DNA from: Bacteroidia bacterium
Lineage (GTDB): Bacteria > Bacteroidota > Bacteroidia > Flavobacteriales > Flavobacteriaceae
Assembly: GCA_030430535.1 (NCBI GenBank)
Contig: JAUIKY010000016.1
Location: 1-62,368, forward strand
Direction: 5' to 3'
DNA length: 62,368 nucleotides
The position numbers were made by a program, and so were the translations under genes. The notes beneath the pieces are model-generated. The model was not told the DNA's origin, did no database searches, and saw only the letters and a program-made list of their open reading frames with translations. Position 1 is the stretch's first letter; every line of letters begins with the position of its first letter. Shown in pieces: positions 42,957 to 52,706 of this stretch.

Positions 42957-45302
42957 ATGGTTAAAAGAACAATATTGTTTGCAATATTAATAGTGCCGCT
43001 ATTATCGTTTTGCCAAGATTTCTCGGCACTTTGGCAAGGTCATTTTTCGTATAACGAAATAAAAGACGTATCGTATGGCGAGAATATAGTTTATGCCGCC
43101 TCAACCAATGCCATTTTTAGCTTGGATACAAACACTAGTGAAATAGAGGAAATCACCACTATACATGGGCTTTCTGGAGAAACGATTTCAACCATCTATT
43201 ACAGTGAAGACTATCAGTTGTTGGTGGTTGGTTATGAAAACGGACTTATAGAAATCGTTTTTGACAATGATGACAATGTTTTATCTGTTGTCGATATTAT
43301 TGAAAAAGTAACCATTCCTGCGCAGGATAAAAAAATCAACCATTTTAATGCCTTTCAAAATAAAATATATATATCGACAAACTATGGTATTTCCGTTTTC
43401 GATTTAGAGCGTCTGGAGTTTGGGGACACTTACTTTATTGGCGACGGAGGCACGCAACTGCAAGTAAGTCAAACCGCCATTTTAGGTGATTATATTTATG
43501 CCTCGTGTGTTGACGGGAACGGTATTAGGCGAGCCTTGGTGGCAAGTCCTAATCTAATAGATTTTCAAAATTGGCAGGTGGTTACTTCAGGAAGTTGGTA
43601 TGCCGTAGAGGCTTTTCAAGACAATTTATATGCCGCAAGAACCAATAACCGTATTTATCAGGTTACACAAAGTGCAGTTACAGAAGTAGCGTCTTATAGC
43701 ACCACGCCCAGAGATTTAAGAGCTGTTAACGAGAATTTATTGGTAACCACAACCAATAGAGTTTTTGTGTATGGTTCCGGATTTAATGTAATAGCCGAAA
43801 TTCCAGTTAATGAACCATTCAACACAAACTATACCAGTACTATAATTGACGAAGAAAATGTTTATATAGGCTCAGAAGATTTCGGGATTCTTAAAGTTGC
43901 CATTTCAAACCCGGGAATTTTTGAAGAGTTGCATCCAGACGGTCCTTTGTTAAATATTCCGTTTTCTTTGCAAACTGAGCCCAATGGGCTTTGGGTGACT
44001 TTTGGGGAATATACTTTATACTTTAATCCTTATCCATTGAATAGTCGTGGCTTTAGTCATCTAAAAAATGGAGAATGGGTAAACAACGAATATTCCGAAA
44101 TTTTTGAGGCCAAATGTTTAAACCACATTGCCGTTAACCCCTTTGATAATAACCAAGTGTTTATAAGTTCGTTTTTTAGTGGACTTCTAGAGGTTAATGA
44201 TGACGTGCCAACTATTCTATATAATGAAACGAACAGCGGTTTAGAGTCTTTGGTTTTACCTAATGCCCCCGATTATAAAGATATAAGGGTGGGTGCTTCA
44301 GCATTTGATAAAGATGGCTTGTTATGGACAACTACTGGCCAAGTGGAAAATCAGTTAAAATCGTACAATCCTTCAAACAACCAGTGGCAGTCATATTCTT
44401 TAAAGGAAATTATCCCTAGCGCTTTCGACAACAATGGCTTTAGTGATGTTGTTATCGATAATAATGGCACCAAATGGCTGGGAAGCTCCAATTATGGAGT
44501 TATTAGTTTTAACGAATCGATTGGGGGAGGGCGAATTAAAGCAGTATATAGGGAAGATGAAAACATGCCAACAGCTAGAGTTTATGCCCTCGCCCTCGAC
44601 AACAGAAACCAATTATGGATTGGTACCGAACGCGGTATACGGGTGCTATACAACACTTCAAATTTTTTTGATAGCACTTCGACCGAGGTAGATGAAATTA
44701 TCATTGAAGAAAATGGTGTGGCCAAAGAGCTGTTGTTTCAACAATATATTACTGATATTAAAGTGGATGGCGCCAATAACAAATGGGTTGGCACGGTAGA
44801 TTCTGGGGTGTACTTATTTTCACCCAACGGGCAAAATACCATTTTCCACTTTACAAAGGACAATTCGCCGTTACCGTCAAACAGTGTTCGCGATATCGCC
44901 CTAGATGAAAACAACGGCACGGTATATATCGCTACCACCAGAGGCTTGGTGTCGTTTCAATCGGGCAGTTCTGCCACTACCGAAGATTTGCAAAGCGCCT
45001 ATGTTTATCCAAATCCGGTGCGCCCGGGCTTCGATATGGTTGAAGACAAAGTGAAAATAAAAGACATTTCAGAAAACGTAAATATTAAAATTACCGATAT
45101 TGAAGGTAATTTAGTGGCCGAGGCCCAGTCTAGAACCAATCAACGTTACGAAGGGTATAATTTGGAAATTGATGGCGGAACGGCCTATTGGAACGGGAAA
45201 AACCTGGCAGGAAATGTAGTGGCTTCTGGGGTGTATTTGGTTATGCTTTCAGATTTGGATAACTACGAAACCAAAGTCTTAAAATTAATGGTGGTGCGGT
45301 AA
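42957..45302 (+). CDS. porZ: T9SS attachment-complex protein PorZ
   Basis: 781 aa beta-propeller protein of the type IX secretion attachment complex on the cell surface. In P. gingivalis, PorZ delivers A-LPS to the sortase PorU. Signal peptide (residues 1-19, ending SFCQ). The N-terminal PorZ propeller domain begins LWQGHFSYNEIKDVSYG, with repeats such as ISTIYYSEDYQLLVVGYENG and LWTTTGQVENQ, KWLGSSNYGVISF, LWIGTERGIRVL and KWVGTVDSGVYLF (two-component-regulator propeller type). The C-terminal ~100 residues resemble a sorting/Ig-like domain (VYPNPVRPGF, GNVVASGVYLVML). The stop overlaps the recO ATG by one base (TAATG). Confidence 0.85.
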   Translation: MVKRTILFAILIVPLLSFCQDFSALWQGHFSYNEIKDVSYGENIVYAASTNAIFSLDTNTSEIEEITTIHGLSGETISTIYYSEDYQLLVVGYENGLIEIVFDNDDNVLSVVDIIEKVTIPAQDKKINHFNAFQNKIYISTNYGISVFDLERLEFGDTYFIGDGGTQLQVSQTAILGDYIYASCVDGNGIRRALVASPNLIDFQNWQVVTSGSWYAVEAFQDNLYAARTNNRIYQVTQSAVTEVASYSTTPRDLRAVNENLLVTTTNRVFVYGSGFNVIAEIPVNEPFNTNYTSTIIDEENVYIGSEDFGILKVAISNPGIFEELHPDGPLLNIPFSLQTEPNGLWVTFGEYTLYFNPYPLNSRGFSHLKNGEWVNNEYSEIFEAKCLNHIAVNPFDNNQVFISSFFSGLLEVNDDVPTILYNETNSGLESLVLPNAPDYKDIRVGASAFDKDGLLWTTTGQVENQLKSYNPSNNQWQSYSLKEIIPSAFDNNGFSDVVIDNNGTKWLGSSNYGVISFNESIGGGRIKAVYREDENMPTARVYALALDNRNQLWIGTERGIRVLYNTSNFFDSTSTEVDEIIIEENGVAKELLFQQYITDIKVDGANNKWVGTVDSGVYLFSPNGQNTIFHFTKDNSPLPSNSVRDIALDENNGTVYIATTRGLVSFQSGSSATTEDLQSAYVYPNPVRPGFDMVEDKVKIKDISENVNIKITDIEGNLVAEAQSRTNQRYEGYNLEIDGGTAYWNGKNLAGNVVASGVYLVMLSDLDNYETKVLKLMVVR

Positions 45303-46021
45303 TGTTGGTAACCACAAACGCTATTGTACTTTCTAAAATAAGGTATAGGGATAACGACCTTATCGTTAGGTGCTATACCCAAAAACTGGGGGTGGTAAGT
45401 TTTTTGTTGCGCGGTGTTTTAAAGAGTAAAAAAGGAAATACCAAAGTGGCTTATTTTCAGTTGTTATCGCAAATACAAATTGTAATAGCCTACAAAAGCA
45501 ATAGGTCGTTGCAGCTTATTAAAGAAGCTAAACCTCATGGCATCTATTCCAGTTTGCATACCCATGTTTTAAAAAGTGCCATCGTTATGTTTTTGGCCGA
45601 AGTGCTGTCCGGTACTTTGCAGGAAGAAGAACAAAACGAAAACCTGTATCACTTTTTAGAAAACACGCTTTTATGGTTGGATTCGCAGTCAGAGTATTCT
45701 AATTTTCACCTGTTGTTCTTGGTTAAACTTACCAAGTATTTAGGGTTTTATCCAGACATGGCTAACAGCGATTTGCAGTATTTCAATTTATTGGAAGGCG
45801 AGTTCGAATTAAAGCCAAGCCATAAACATAGTATTGGCGGCGAGAATTTAACGTTACTAAAAACACTGTTGGGCACAACATTTGATGCTTTATCAGAAAT
45901 TAAAATCAATGCCAAGCAACGACAATCTTTTTTGAGCATGATTTTGTTGTATTACGAGCTGCATTTAGGTAGTTTTAGGCCACCAAAATCCCTACAGGTA
46001 TTGAACCAAGTTTTTAGCTAA
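45302..46021 (+). CDS. recO: DNA repair protein RecO
   Basis: 239 aa recombination mediator of the RecFOR pathway that loads RecA on SSB-coated DNA. The OB-fold N-terminus is LVTTNAIVLSKIRYRDNDLIVRCYTQKLG, then a helical domain (LHLLFLVKLTKYLGFYPDM-like region) without the zinc cysteines of some homologues. ATG overlaps the porZ stop. The TonB receptor starts 2 nt after its stop, so all three genes are one operon. Confidence 0.92.
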   Translation: MLVTTNAIVLSKIRYRDNDLIVRCYTQKLGVVSFLLRGVLKSKKGNTKVAYFQLLSQIQIVIAYKSNRSLQLIKEAKPHGIYSSLHTHVLKSAIVMFLAEVLSGTLQEEEQNENLYHFLENTLLWLDSQSEYSNFHLLFLVKLTKYLGFYPDMANSDLQYFNLLEGEFELKPSHKHSIGGENLTLLKTLLGTTFDALSEIKINAKQRQSFLSMILLYYELHLGSFRPPKSLQVLNQVFS

Positions 46022-46023
46022 AC

Positions 46024-48435
46024 ATGAATTTTAAATTTACATTTCTCTTCTTCTTGCTGGTTTCATTATCATGTTATGCCCAAAATATAAAAGTACTTAA
46101 CAGCGACACCAACGACCCCGTTTTCGGTGTAGCCATTTATAATATTGATAAGTCTAAAAGTGTAGTTACCAATTTTCGGGGCGAAGCAGACCTCAGTGTG
46201 TTTTCAGAGCGTGAGGTTATTTACTTTAAACATTTGTCGCACCTTTTAAAAATGCTCACCAAAAAGGATATCGACAAAACCAACCGGGTATATTTAGTTT
46301 CGAACACACAAGGTTTGGGAGAAATAGTGATTTCGGCCTCAAAATTCGAACAGAGTAAAAGAGATATTCCACAAAAAATAAATACCGAAACGCTAAGCGA
46401 GATTCAATTTGCCAACCCACAAACCAGTGCCGATTTATTAGGCAATACGGGGCAGGTATTTGTTCAGAAAAGTCAACTGGGTGGCGGAAGCCCCATGATA
46501 CGCGGGTTTTCAACCAATAGATTGCTTATTACAGTGGATGGTGTTCGGATGAATAATGCGATTTTCCGCGGGGGAAATTTACAAAATGTTATTTCCATCG
46601 ATCCGTTTTCCATTGAACATACCGAGGTTACCTTAGGTGCCGGTTCGGTGATTTATGGCAGCGACGCCATTGGCGGGGTTATGGGGTTTTACAGCCAAAA
46701 GCCAAAACTAAGCTTGTCGGATTCTTTGTTGTTCCAATCGAATGCTGTAGTGCGTTACAGTTCGGCTAACGATGAAAAAACAGGGCATTTAGATTTTAAT
46801 CTCGGCTACAAAAAATGGGCTTTTGTAACCAGTGCCACCTATTCCGGTTTTGATGATTTAAGAATGGGAAGCCACGGGCCAAACGAATATTTAAGGCCTG
46901 AATATGTTTTAACAACCAACGAAGGCGATGAGGTTGTAACAAACAGCAATCCTTTGGTACAAAAGTTTTCGGGCTACAACCAATTAAACCTCATGCAAAA
47001 AGTGAGCTACCAGCCAGATGAAAATTTAAGTTTCGATTTGGGGCTATTTTACAGTACCACATCCAATATTCCGAGGTACGACCGGTTAATCCGTTACCGA
47101 AGAGGAAATCTACGTTCGGCAGAATGGAACTACGGTCCGCAAAATTGGTTGATGTCCAATTTACAAATCACAAAGTTGAGCAGTAGCTCAAATCTGTACG
47201 ATAAAATAAAAGCCACCTTGGCCTACCAAAATTTTCAGGAAAGCCGAATGGATCGCGATTTTCAATCATCAATACGTAATATCCGCGAAGAAGCTGTGGA
47301 TGCCTATTCGGTTAATTTAGACTTCGAAAAGCGGCTTAGCCTTAAAACCGAAATGTTTTATGGAGTGGAGTATGTTTTCAATAAAGTATGGTCCGAAGGG
47401 AAGGAAGAAAACATCTCAACGAACACCATCATTCCCACGGTTTCAAGATATCCCAATGGTGCCAGTTGGCAATCGGCAGCCGTATATTCCAGTATTAAAT
47501 ATAAGCCCAATCCCACGTTTGTATTGCAATCGGGTGTGCGCTTCAACCATGTGATTTCTGAAGCCGATTTTACAGAAAATAATGCTTATTTGAACCTCCC
47601 GTTTGATTCATCAAAAAACGAGGCCTCGGCACTCACTGGAACTGCCGGCATCAGTTGGTCGCCCAGTAATGTGTTGCAATGGCGGTTAAATGCCTCATCG
47701 GCGTTTAGGGCGCCCAATATTGATGATATGGGCAAGGTATTCGATTCCGAACCCGGGTCGGTGGTGGTGCCCAATAATAACCTGAAACCCGAATATGCTT
47801 ATGGTGGCGAATTGGGCTTGAGGCTGAATTTCGATGATAAATTATTACTCGATTTAAGTACCTACTACACCTATTTGGATAATGCCTTAGTGCGTCGTGA
47901 TTTCAGGTTGAACGGTGAAACCGAAATGATGTATGATGGGGAATTAAGCAATGTACAAGCCATTCAAAATGCCTCAAAGGCTTGGATTCATGGATTTGAA
48001 GTGGGCCTAAAAATGAATTTAACCAACCATATACATTTAGCATCGCAGTACAATATTATTGGAGGGACTGAAACCGCAGGAAGTATTGAAGTGCCCGTAA
48101 GGCATGTAGCACCAGCTTTCGGGAACACCCATTTTGTAGGGCAATTTGGTAGGTTGAAAATGGATTTATTTGCCAATTACAACGGCGATTTGGCGTATAA
48201 CGAACTGGCACCATCGGAAACTGAAAAGGATTATATCTACGCGCTCGATGGCAATGGCAATCCGTACAGTCCGTCGTGGTACACCTTAAATTTCAGGGCG
48301 CAGCATCAAATAGCATCTTCTATTACCCTCACGGCCAGTTTGGAAAATATTACCGATCAACGGTATAAAACCTATTCTTCGGGCATTGCTGCAGCAGGGC
48401 GAAATTTTATTTTGGCGGTAAAATATAGTTTGTAA
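46024..48435 (+). CDS. TonB-dependent receptor
   Basis: 803 aa outer-membrane active transporter. Signal peptide residues 1-19 (CYAQ). A short carboxypeptidase-regulatory-like N-domain (~22-95) precedes the plug (~100-230) with IVISASKFEQ, GGGSPMIRGFSTNRLLITVDG and GAGSVIYGSDAIGGVM. The 22-strand barrel then follows, ending in the aromatic C-terminus NFILAVKYSL. It resembles heme/transferrin-type receptors in the plug, but the ligand is not deducible. It would be energised by systems like the exbB operon at 739-3060. Confidence 0.9.
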   Translation: MNFKFTFLFFLLVSLSCYAQNIKVLNSDTNDPVFGVAIYNIDKSKSVVTNFRGEADLSVFSEREVIYFKHLSHLLKMLTKKDIDKTNRVYLVSNTQGLGEIVISASKFEQSKRDIPQKINTETLSEIQFANPQTSADLLGNTGQVFVQKSQLGGGSPMIRGFSTNRLLITVDGVRMNNAIFRGGNLQNVISIDPFSIEHTEVTLGAGSVIYGSDAIGGVMGFYSQKPKLSLSDSLLFQSNAVVRYSSANDEKTGHLDFNLGYKKWAFVTSATYSGFDDLRMGSHGPNEYLRPEYVLTTNEGDEVVTNSNPLVQKFSGYNQLNLMQKVSYQPDENLSFDLGLFYSTTSNIPRYDRLIRYRRGNLRSAEWNYGPQNWLMSNLQITKLSSSSNLYDKIKATLAYQNFQESRMDRDFQSSIRNIREEAVDAYSVNLDFEKRLSLKTEMFYGVEYVFNKVWSEGKEENISTNTIIPTVSRYPNGASWQSAAVYSSIKYKPNPTFVLQSGVRFNHVISEADFTENNAYLNLPFDSSKNEASALTGTAGISWSPSNVLQWRLNASSAFRAPNIDDMGKVFDSEPGSVVVPNNNLKPEYAYGGELGLRLNFDDKLLLDLSTYYTYLDNALVRRDFRLNGETEMMYDGELSNVQAIQNASKAWIHGFEVGLKMNLTNHIHLASQYNIIGGTETAGSIEVPVRHVAPAFGNTHFVGQFGRLKMDLFANYNGDLAYNELAPSETEKDYIYALDGNGNPYSPSWYTLNFRAQHQIASSITLTASLENITDQRYKTYSSGIAAAGRNFILAVKYSL

Positions 48436-48436
48436 T

Positions 48437-48656
48437 AATGTCATTCCATACCTCGTAATGACTTGTTTTTTCAAGCCTGTCGTCATTCCGAGCGCAGCGC
48501 GGGAATCTGTTCAATCAATATTATTGGTTTCAATGAGAAGATTACTTCACTTCGACTGCGCTCAGTGCAGATTGTTCCTCCCTCGTAATGACGTGTTTTT
48601 TCAATTCAATCGTCATTCCGAACGCAGTATGGGAATCTCTTCAATCAGAACTTGTA
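48437..48656. repeat. CGTCATTCC-type repeat, partly tandem (130-bp period)
   Basis: A full unit at 48481-48593 (ends CGTCATTCCGAG and CTCGTAATGACG, core CTTCGACTGCGCTCAG) is flanked by a left remnant (48437-48480) and a right partial copy (48611-48656). CCTCGTAATGAC recurs at 48451 and 48581, 130 bp apart. It lies between converging genes. Confidence 0.8.
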
Positions 48657-48665
48657 GCAATAAGT

Positions 48666-51173
48666 TTACTTTTTTAGCGCCTTTTTGCTGATAACCGTAC
48701 CGTTTGATAGCGCAACCTCGGCCACAAACACCGAACGGTTCAAGTTTGAAAGTTTAAAAACCTCTGTGTCGTTTTGCCCGTTGAACTGGTAAAGTTGGCG
48801 ACCAAACAAATCGAAAATAGACACCGTTTTAATGCGCAATCCGTTGGGTGCGGTAAACTGTATATTATCATTGTCCAGTTGTGCGATTTTCAATTGGCTC
48901 GGGCTGACCAAAGCATTAGCGGTTGAAAGCGCATCGGCTTTAAATACAATCTCAAAACGATTGTTGAATTCGCCGGTTTCACTTGTAAACGTATAATCGC
49001 AAACCGTTAAGTCGTGTACTTTATTCAATAGGTTGTCCTTAACAAACACCGAATGGCTGTTTAAAAAGTCGCCTTCCATTTTTGCAATGGATAGGGTGTA
49101 AAGTGTGGCTACCTTTATAGTGGTTTTAAACCCAAGGTTAATAATCTCATCTTCATTGATGCTATTTATGGGTTTGCCTTGTATGGCGAATTTTTTATTG
49201 GATCCTTCAATTACAGAATACAAAGCGGCACCTTGAGTTGGGTATTTTGGAGCATCAAAACCTAAACCGTCGTCATAAATCGAAGCGCCGGGAACATATC
49301 CAATTAAAATTTGGTTGAACACACCATTGTCTGAAGTTAATTCAACCCATAATTTGTTCTTTTCAGATTTAGATTTGTTTTCTTTTTTTGTGCCTTTAAA
49401 AAATACATTGTTTGCTGTTACATCCGTTACTCGCATGGAGTTGCTAAACATAATATTCGATTTGTAAACAGCTCCAGTAACCAAATCGGCAGGTGCGGAG
49501 TTAGACATAGAAACAAAGAAACCTTGTCCTGATGGAATGGCTCGATTGCCTGAAGCCAAAATAACAGCGGTTGTGCCGTCACCACCTTCTGTTTCGCCAG
49601 TAGCGTTAATGATCGCATAATCTGTATTGGAAAAGTTGAATGTTTCATTACCGTTTACATTATTTGCTGCGGCAGTATTTTGCGACCATAAAAAGATAGC
49701 ACCATCAATATACCCCATGCCGTTTATATCCGTGCCGTCAATATTGTCAGCTACATTACTGTTAGCGGCCAAAAACATGTCGGCATCAATAGCGGATGGA
49801 TAAGGATTTCCAACAAAATTCCAGTTATTGTCGTTTAGTTCGGAATCATTTCTATAGATAGGGACGGTGTACTTACCATTGTTAAAATCGCCTTCAAAAG
49901 AGGCTCTGAATCTTTTAGGGCCAAACGGGGGAGGAGCGATGGCAAACGCTAAATCTGATATAGTTGTGGCATAGCCAACACCGGGTTGCATTATGGTTGA
50001 GCTACCTATTTGTTGCCAGTCATTCCAATCATCATCAATATCATCTTGTCCTGGATTTGAGGCATTGTTATTTCCGGTTTCAGCAGTAGCATCTAAGAAA
50101 TTTTGTCCATTGAAAATGTAGCATTTATTCAGGTTTAAGTCGGGAACAGCATCAATAAAGGATGTGTTTGATACAGGCGAGCTCCAATAAGTGTACTCAT
50201 CTGATTCATTCATAGGTGCCGTCATTTTATCAACTTGTATAACGCCGTTATTGGTGACACTACTTAAATCATTGTTTTGAACGAAGGCTCCCGCTGGTTC
50301 TACGTTAATTGAACTCCCGGCATCAACAGTTAAATCGTTTTGCACTTCCACAAAGGTGTTATCGGCAATGTATAAATTTGAGTTATTGGTAATGGTTAAG
50401 CTACATGCGCTAAAACTTGTTTCACTTCCTCCATTTGCGGTATTATAATCTCCGCTAATAACAGCTTGAGTTGTTAAATCGGGTGTTGAAGGCGACCAAC
50501 TCGTACCATCCCATGTTACAACGGAACCGCATGGAATGGGGTCTCCCCAAATTTCGATATTGTCGATGGCGATGTCTTCTTCTCCTGCATTAAGTCTAAA
50601 AACAACTTCAATATCTATTACAGAACCTGTGCTAAATATGTTTTGCGTAAATGGGGTAAAGGTGTCTGTAATTGGTGCTCCATCACCGATTCCATCAAAA
50701 TTAGTGTCAATTTGTGGTTCAGTATTTGTTCCGGAGGCTTCAATCCATAATAGACTGGTGTATGATCCAGAGTTGTCAATGTCATAGTTGAAGTGAACAT
50801 AATCTGTATTGTCCCAGTCTTGGTTAGATCCATCATCGTCTTCAGCTAAGTGGACTCTAAATTGTAAGTTTGTATAACCGCTAATATTGATGTCGTTAAT
50901 CAATAGACTTTCTGTCGTTGTAGATATGTCTTGAGCTGCGAAAAAATAATTTCCTTGAATGTTCGAAAAATTTTCGAAAGTAAATGAAGAACCGTCAGTT
51001 CTAGTGAAATAATCATGATTTCCTGCATTTACAATGTTAAGGTATTCGGTTACACTGGTTGAATACCCACCAGCATTTTCAAAAGTCAATTCAGCTAATT
51101 TAGTACTCTGCCCCCCCACAAAATTAAAGGTAAACAGGGCAACAAGAATAAGCGTAATGTTTTTCATAACCAT
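48666..51173 (-). CDS. T9SS-sorted cell-surface protein
   Basis: 835 aa. Signal peptide ends NFVGGQ; a second in-frame ATG at 51167 is equally possible. The N-terminal part (~25-215) looks like a MAM/lectin-type beta sandwich (TSVTEYLNIVNAGNHDYF, EVVFRLNAGEEDIAIDNIEIWG). A stretch with TWDGTSWSPSTPD and VISGDYNTANGGS follows, then a region of weak repeats up to ~750. The C-terminal ~75 residues are a type A sorting signal (KTVSIFDLFGRQLYQF, VFVAEVALSNGTVISKKALKK). Likely an adhesin or exported structural protein, moved by the T9SS; PorZ is encoded nearby. Confidence 0.8.
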   Translation of the reverse strand: MVMKNITLILVALFTFNFVGGQSTKLAELTFENAGGYSTSVTEYLNIVNAGNHDYFTRTDGSSFTFENFSNIQGNYFFAAQDISTTTESLLINDINISGYTNLQFRVHLAEDDDGSNQDWDNTDYVHFNYDIDNSGSYTSLLWIEASGTNTEPQIDTNFDGIGDGAPITDTFTPFTQNIFSTGSVIDIEVVFRLNAGEEDIAIDNIEIWGDPIPCGSVVTWDGTSWSPSTPDLTTQAVISGDYNTANGGSETSFSACSLTITNNSNLYIADNTFVEVQNDLTVDAGSSINVEPAGAFVQNNDLSSVTNNGVIQVDKMTAPMNESDEYTYWSSPVSNTSFIDAVPDLNLNKCYIFNGQNFLDATAETGNNNASNPGQDDIDDDWNDWQQIGSSTIMQPGVGYATTISDLAFAIAPPPFGPKRFRASFEGDFNNGKYTVPIYRNDSELNDNNWNFVGNPYPSAIDADMFLAANSNVADNIDGTDINGMGYIDGAIFLWSQNTAAANNVNGNETFNFSNTDYAIINATGETEGGDGTTAVILASGNRAIPSGQGFFVSMSNSAPADLVTGAVYKSNIMFSNSMRVTDVTANNVFFKGTKKENKSKSEKNKLWVELTSDNGVFNQILIGYVPGASIYDDGLGFDAPKYPTQGAALYSVIEGSNKKFAIQGKPINSINEDEIINLGFKTTIKVATLYTLSIAKMEGDFLNSHSVFVKDNLLNKVHDLTVCDYTFTSETGEFNNRFEIVFKADALSTANALVSPSQLKIAQLDNDNIQFTAPNGLRIKTVSIFDLFGRQLYQFNGQNDTEVFKLSNLNRSVFVAEVALSNGTVISKKALKK

Positions 51174-51255
51174 TAAGTTTTAAATCTCTAATTAGGCCAA
51201 GCCTTGTATAATAGATTTGGTTTTATATATGTTACTTTTTGTTAAATGCAATTGT

Positions 51256-51263
51256 TATTTTTG
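51256..51263 (+). promoter_or_regulatory. Possible -7 box for recX
   Basis: TATTTTTG (exact TAnnTTTG) 7 nt before the ATG at 51271, which would give a nearly leaderless mRNA. No good -33 box. Confidence 0.38.
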
Positions 51264-51270
51264 GCTTGTT

Positions 51271-51744
51271 ATGCAAACCAAAAAAACATATACGTTACAG
51301 GAGGCTACCCAAAAAATGGAGCATTACTGCGCGTACCAAGAACGCTGCCATCAAGAAGTGCGGCAAAAACTGGAAGCCATGCACATGATACCCGAAGCCA
51401 TCGATGTGATTATGGTCCATTTGTTAGAGCATAACTATCTTAACGAGTCGCGTTACGCCAAAACATTTGTAAGCGGTAAGTTTAGGATTAAGAAATGGGG
51501 GCGTGGCCGATTAGCTTATACATTAAAGCAAAAAGGTGTAAGCAAAGTTAACATAAACGCGGCACTTGCAGAAATTTCGGATGCGGAGTATATCGAGGTT
51601 TTCCATGGTTTAGCCGAAAAAAAAGCCAATTCCATAACAGAGAGCAACGTTTTTAAGAAACGCAAAAAATTAATCGATTATCTGTTGTATAGAGGCTGGG
51701 AATCGCACTTGGTGTACGAAAAAGCAAACGAATTGATTCAGTAG
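51271..51744 (+). CDS. recX: Regulatory protein RecX
   Basis: Modulates RecA filament formation. 157 aa from the ATG at 51271 (MQTKKTYTLQEATQKMEHYC); the longer frame from 51217 was rejected because it adds 18 non-conserved residues. RecX three-helix repeats are visible: AYQERCHQEVRQKLEAM, LNESRYAKTFVSGKFRIKKWG and KLIDYLLYRGWES. The gene ends before a convergent terminator-like inverted repeat that contains an inserted repeat (51764-51914). Confidence 0.92.
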   Translation: MQTKKTYTLQEATQKMEHYCAYQERCHQEVRQKLEAMHMIPEAIDVIMVHLLEHNYLNESRYAKTFVSGKFRIKKWGRGRLAYTLKQKGVSKVNINAALAEISDAEYIEVFHGLAEKKANSITESNVFKKRKKLIDYLLYRGWESHLVYEKANELIQ

Positions 51745-51763
51745 AATTTTATGCCCATAAAAA

Positions 51764-51914
51764 AAACGGCTGTTTAAAAAGTAACGTCATTGCGAAGAGG
51801 AACAGCCTGCACTGAGCGCAGTCGAAGTGCGGCAATCTTTTGCTTAAAGCTAAAAACTTAAAGATTTCCACGCTGTGCTCGGAATGACCTAATTTACTTT
51901 TTAAAGAGCCGTTT
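51764..51914. repeat. CGTCATT-type repeat nested inside a 21-bp inverted repeat
   Basis: Outer arms AAACGGCTGTTTAAAAAGTA (51764-) and TACTTTTTAAAGAGCCGTTT (-51914) match at 20 of 21 positions. Between them sits a 104-bp unit (51785-51888) like that at 30075-30180, with core ACTGAGCGCAGTCGAAGTG. The outer palindrome looks like the convergent terminator of recX and the barrel gene, split by the repeat. Confidence 0.7.
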
Positions 51915-51938
51915 AAGCTATTTATTGAAGGTTCAATT

Positions 51939-52454
51939 TTACAAATTGAAAACCGTACCCAAATTAATGCTAAACTGGTTGTGCAATTTTTCGGGAGCGG
52001 TTAGGTTTTCGGTTTTATATTTAGCCAAAGGCACGTTAAGTTCGGTATAAATACCAAAACCATCAGTAAAAAAGTAACGTGCGCCAAGGTGTCCGCCAAA
52101 GTTTTTAAGGCCAAGGCTTAAACCGGGGTATATATCAAAGTTTTCGTCTACATTAATCACGTTACCCAAGTTGGCGTTAAAACGGGCACGTACATCAAAA
52201 CGGTTATCGAAATCGGCGTTTAAATCGTCATCTGCATTGTTTTTTAGGTTTTCATGGATGCCCAGAAGGTAGGTGGACGATATACCCACAGAAATATTTT
52301 CGCCAATACCAAAATCGTAACTTAAATTAAGGCCTGTACCATTGTTTTGAAAGTTGGCGCCCACTTGAAATTTATTGTCGTTTGCACCTGTAAAGGCTTG
52401 CGAGTTTACTAATGAAACGCTTAATACGGCGATTAAAAAAATGAATCTTTTCAT
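51939..52454 (-). CDS. Small outer-membrane barrel (DUF6646-like)
   Basis: 171 aa. Signal peptide residues 1-19 (SLVNSQ). Mature part starts AFTGANDNKFQVGANFQNNG and has beta-barrel alternation with LSYDFGIGENISVGISSTYLL, ending LGTVFNL. Similar to DUF6646-type flavobacterial proteins. Function unknown; likely an eight-stranded outer-membrane barrel. Confidence 0.7.
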   Translation of the reverse strand: MKRFIFLIAVLSVSLVNSQAFTGANDNKFQVGANFQNNGTGLNLSYDFGIGENISVGISSTYLLGIHENLKNNADDDLNADFDNRFDVRARFNANLGNVINVDENFDIYPGLSLGLKNFGGHLGARYFFTDGFGIYTELNVPLAKYKTENLTAPEKLHNQFSINLGTVFNL

Positions 52455-52555
52455 GTGTTAGTAATTTAAATTTGAGTGGGCAAATATATGTAAGTTTTAT
52501 AAAAATGACGTACAAAAACTACGCGTTGTATATTTTGAAAATAGAATTTGGTTCA

Positions 52556-52677
52556 ACCGTCAGTTTCGAGTGATTTTGAGTGGTTGCTGAGCGTAGCCGA
52601 AGCAGAACGAAAAATAGTATCGACAACTATTTTTTAGATAGAACTTCTTGCTTTTTTCATAGAAATCGAAATGACGC
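52556..52677. repeat. CGTCAGTTTCGAG-type intergenic repeat
   Basis: Left end ACCGTCAGTTTCGAGTGATT, core GCTGAGCGTAGCCGAAGC, then AGTATCGACAACTATTTTTT and right end ATCGAAATGACGC. The bases from 52455 to 52706 otherwise show nothing definite. Confidence 0.6.
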
Positions 52678-52706
52678 ATTTTAACGTCATGCCAAAGGGT
52701 CAAAAA

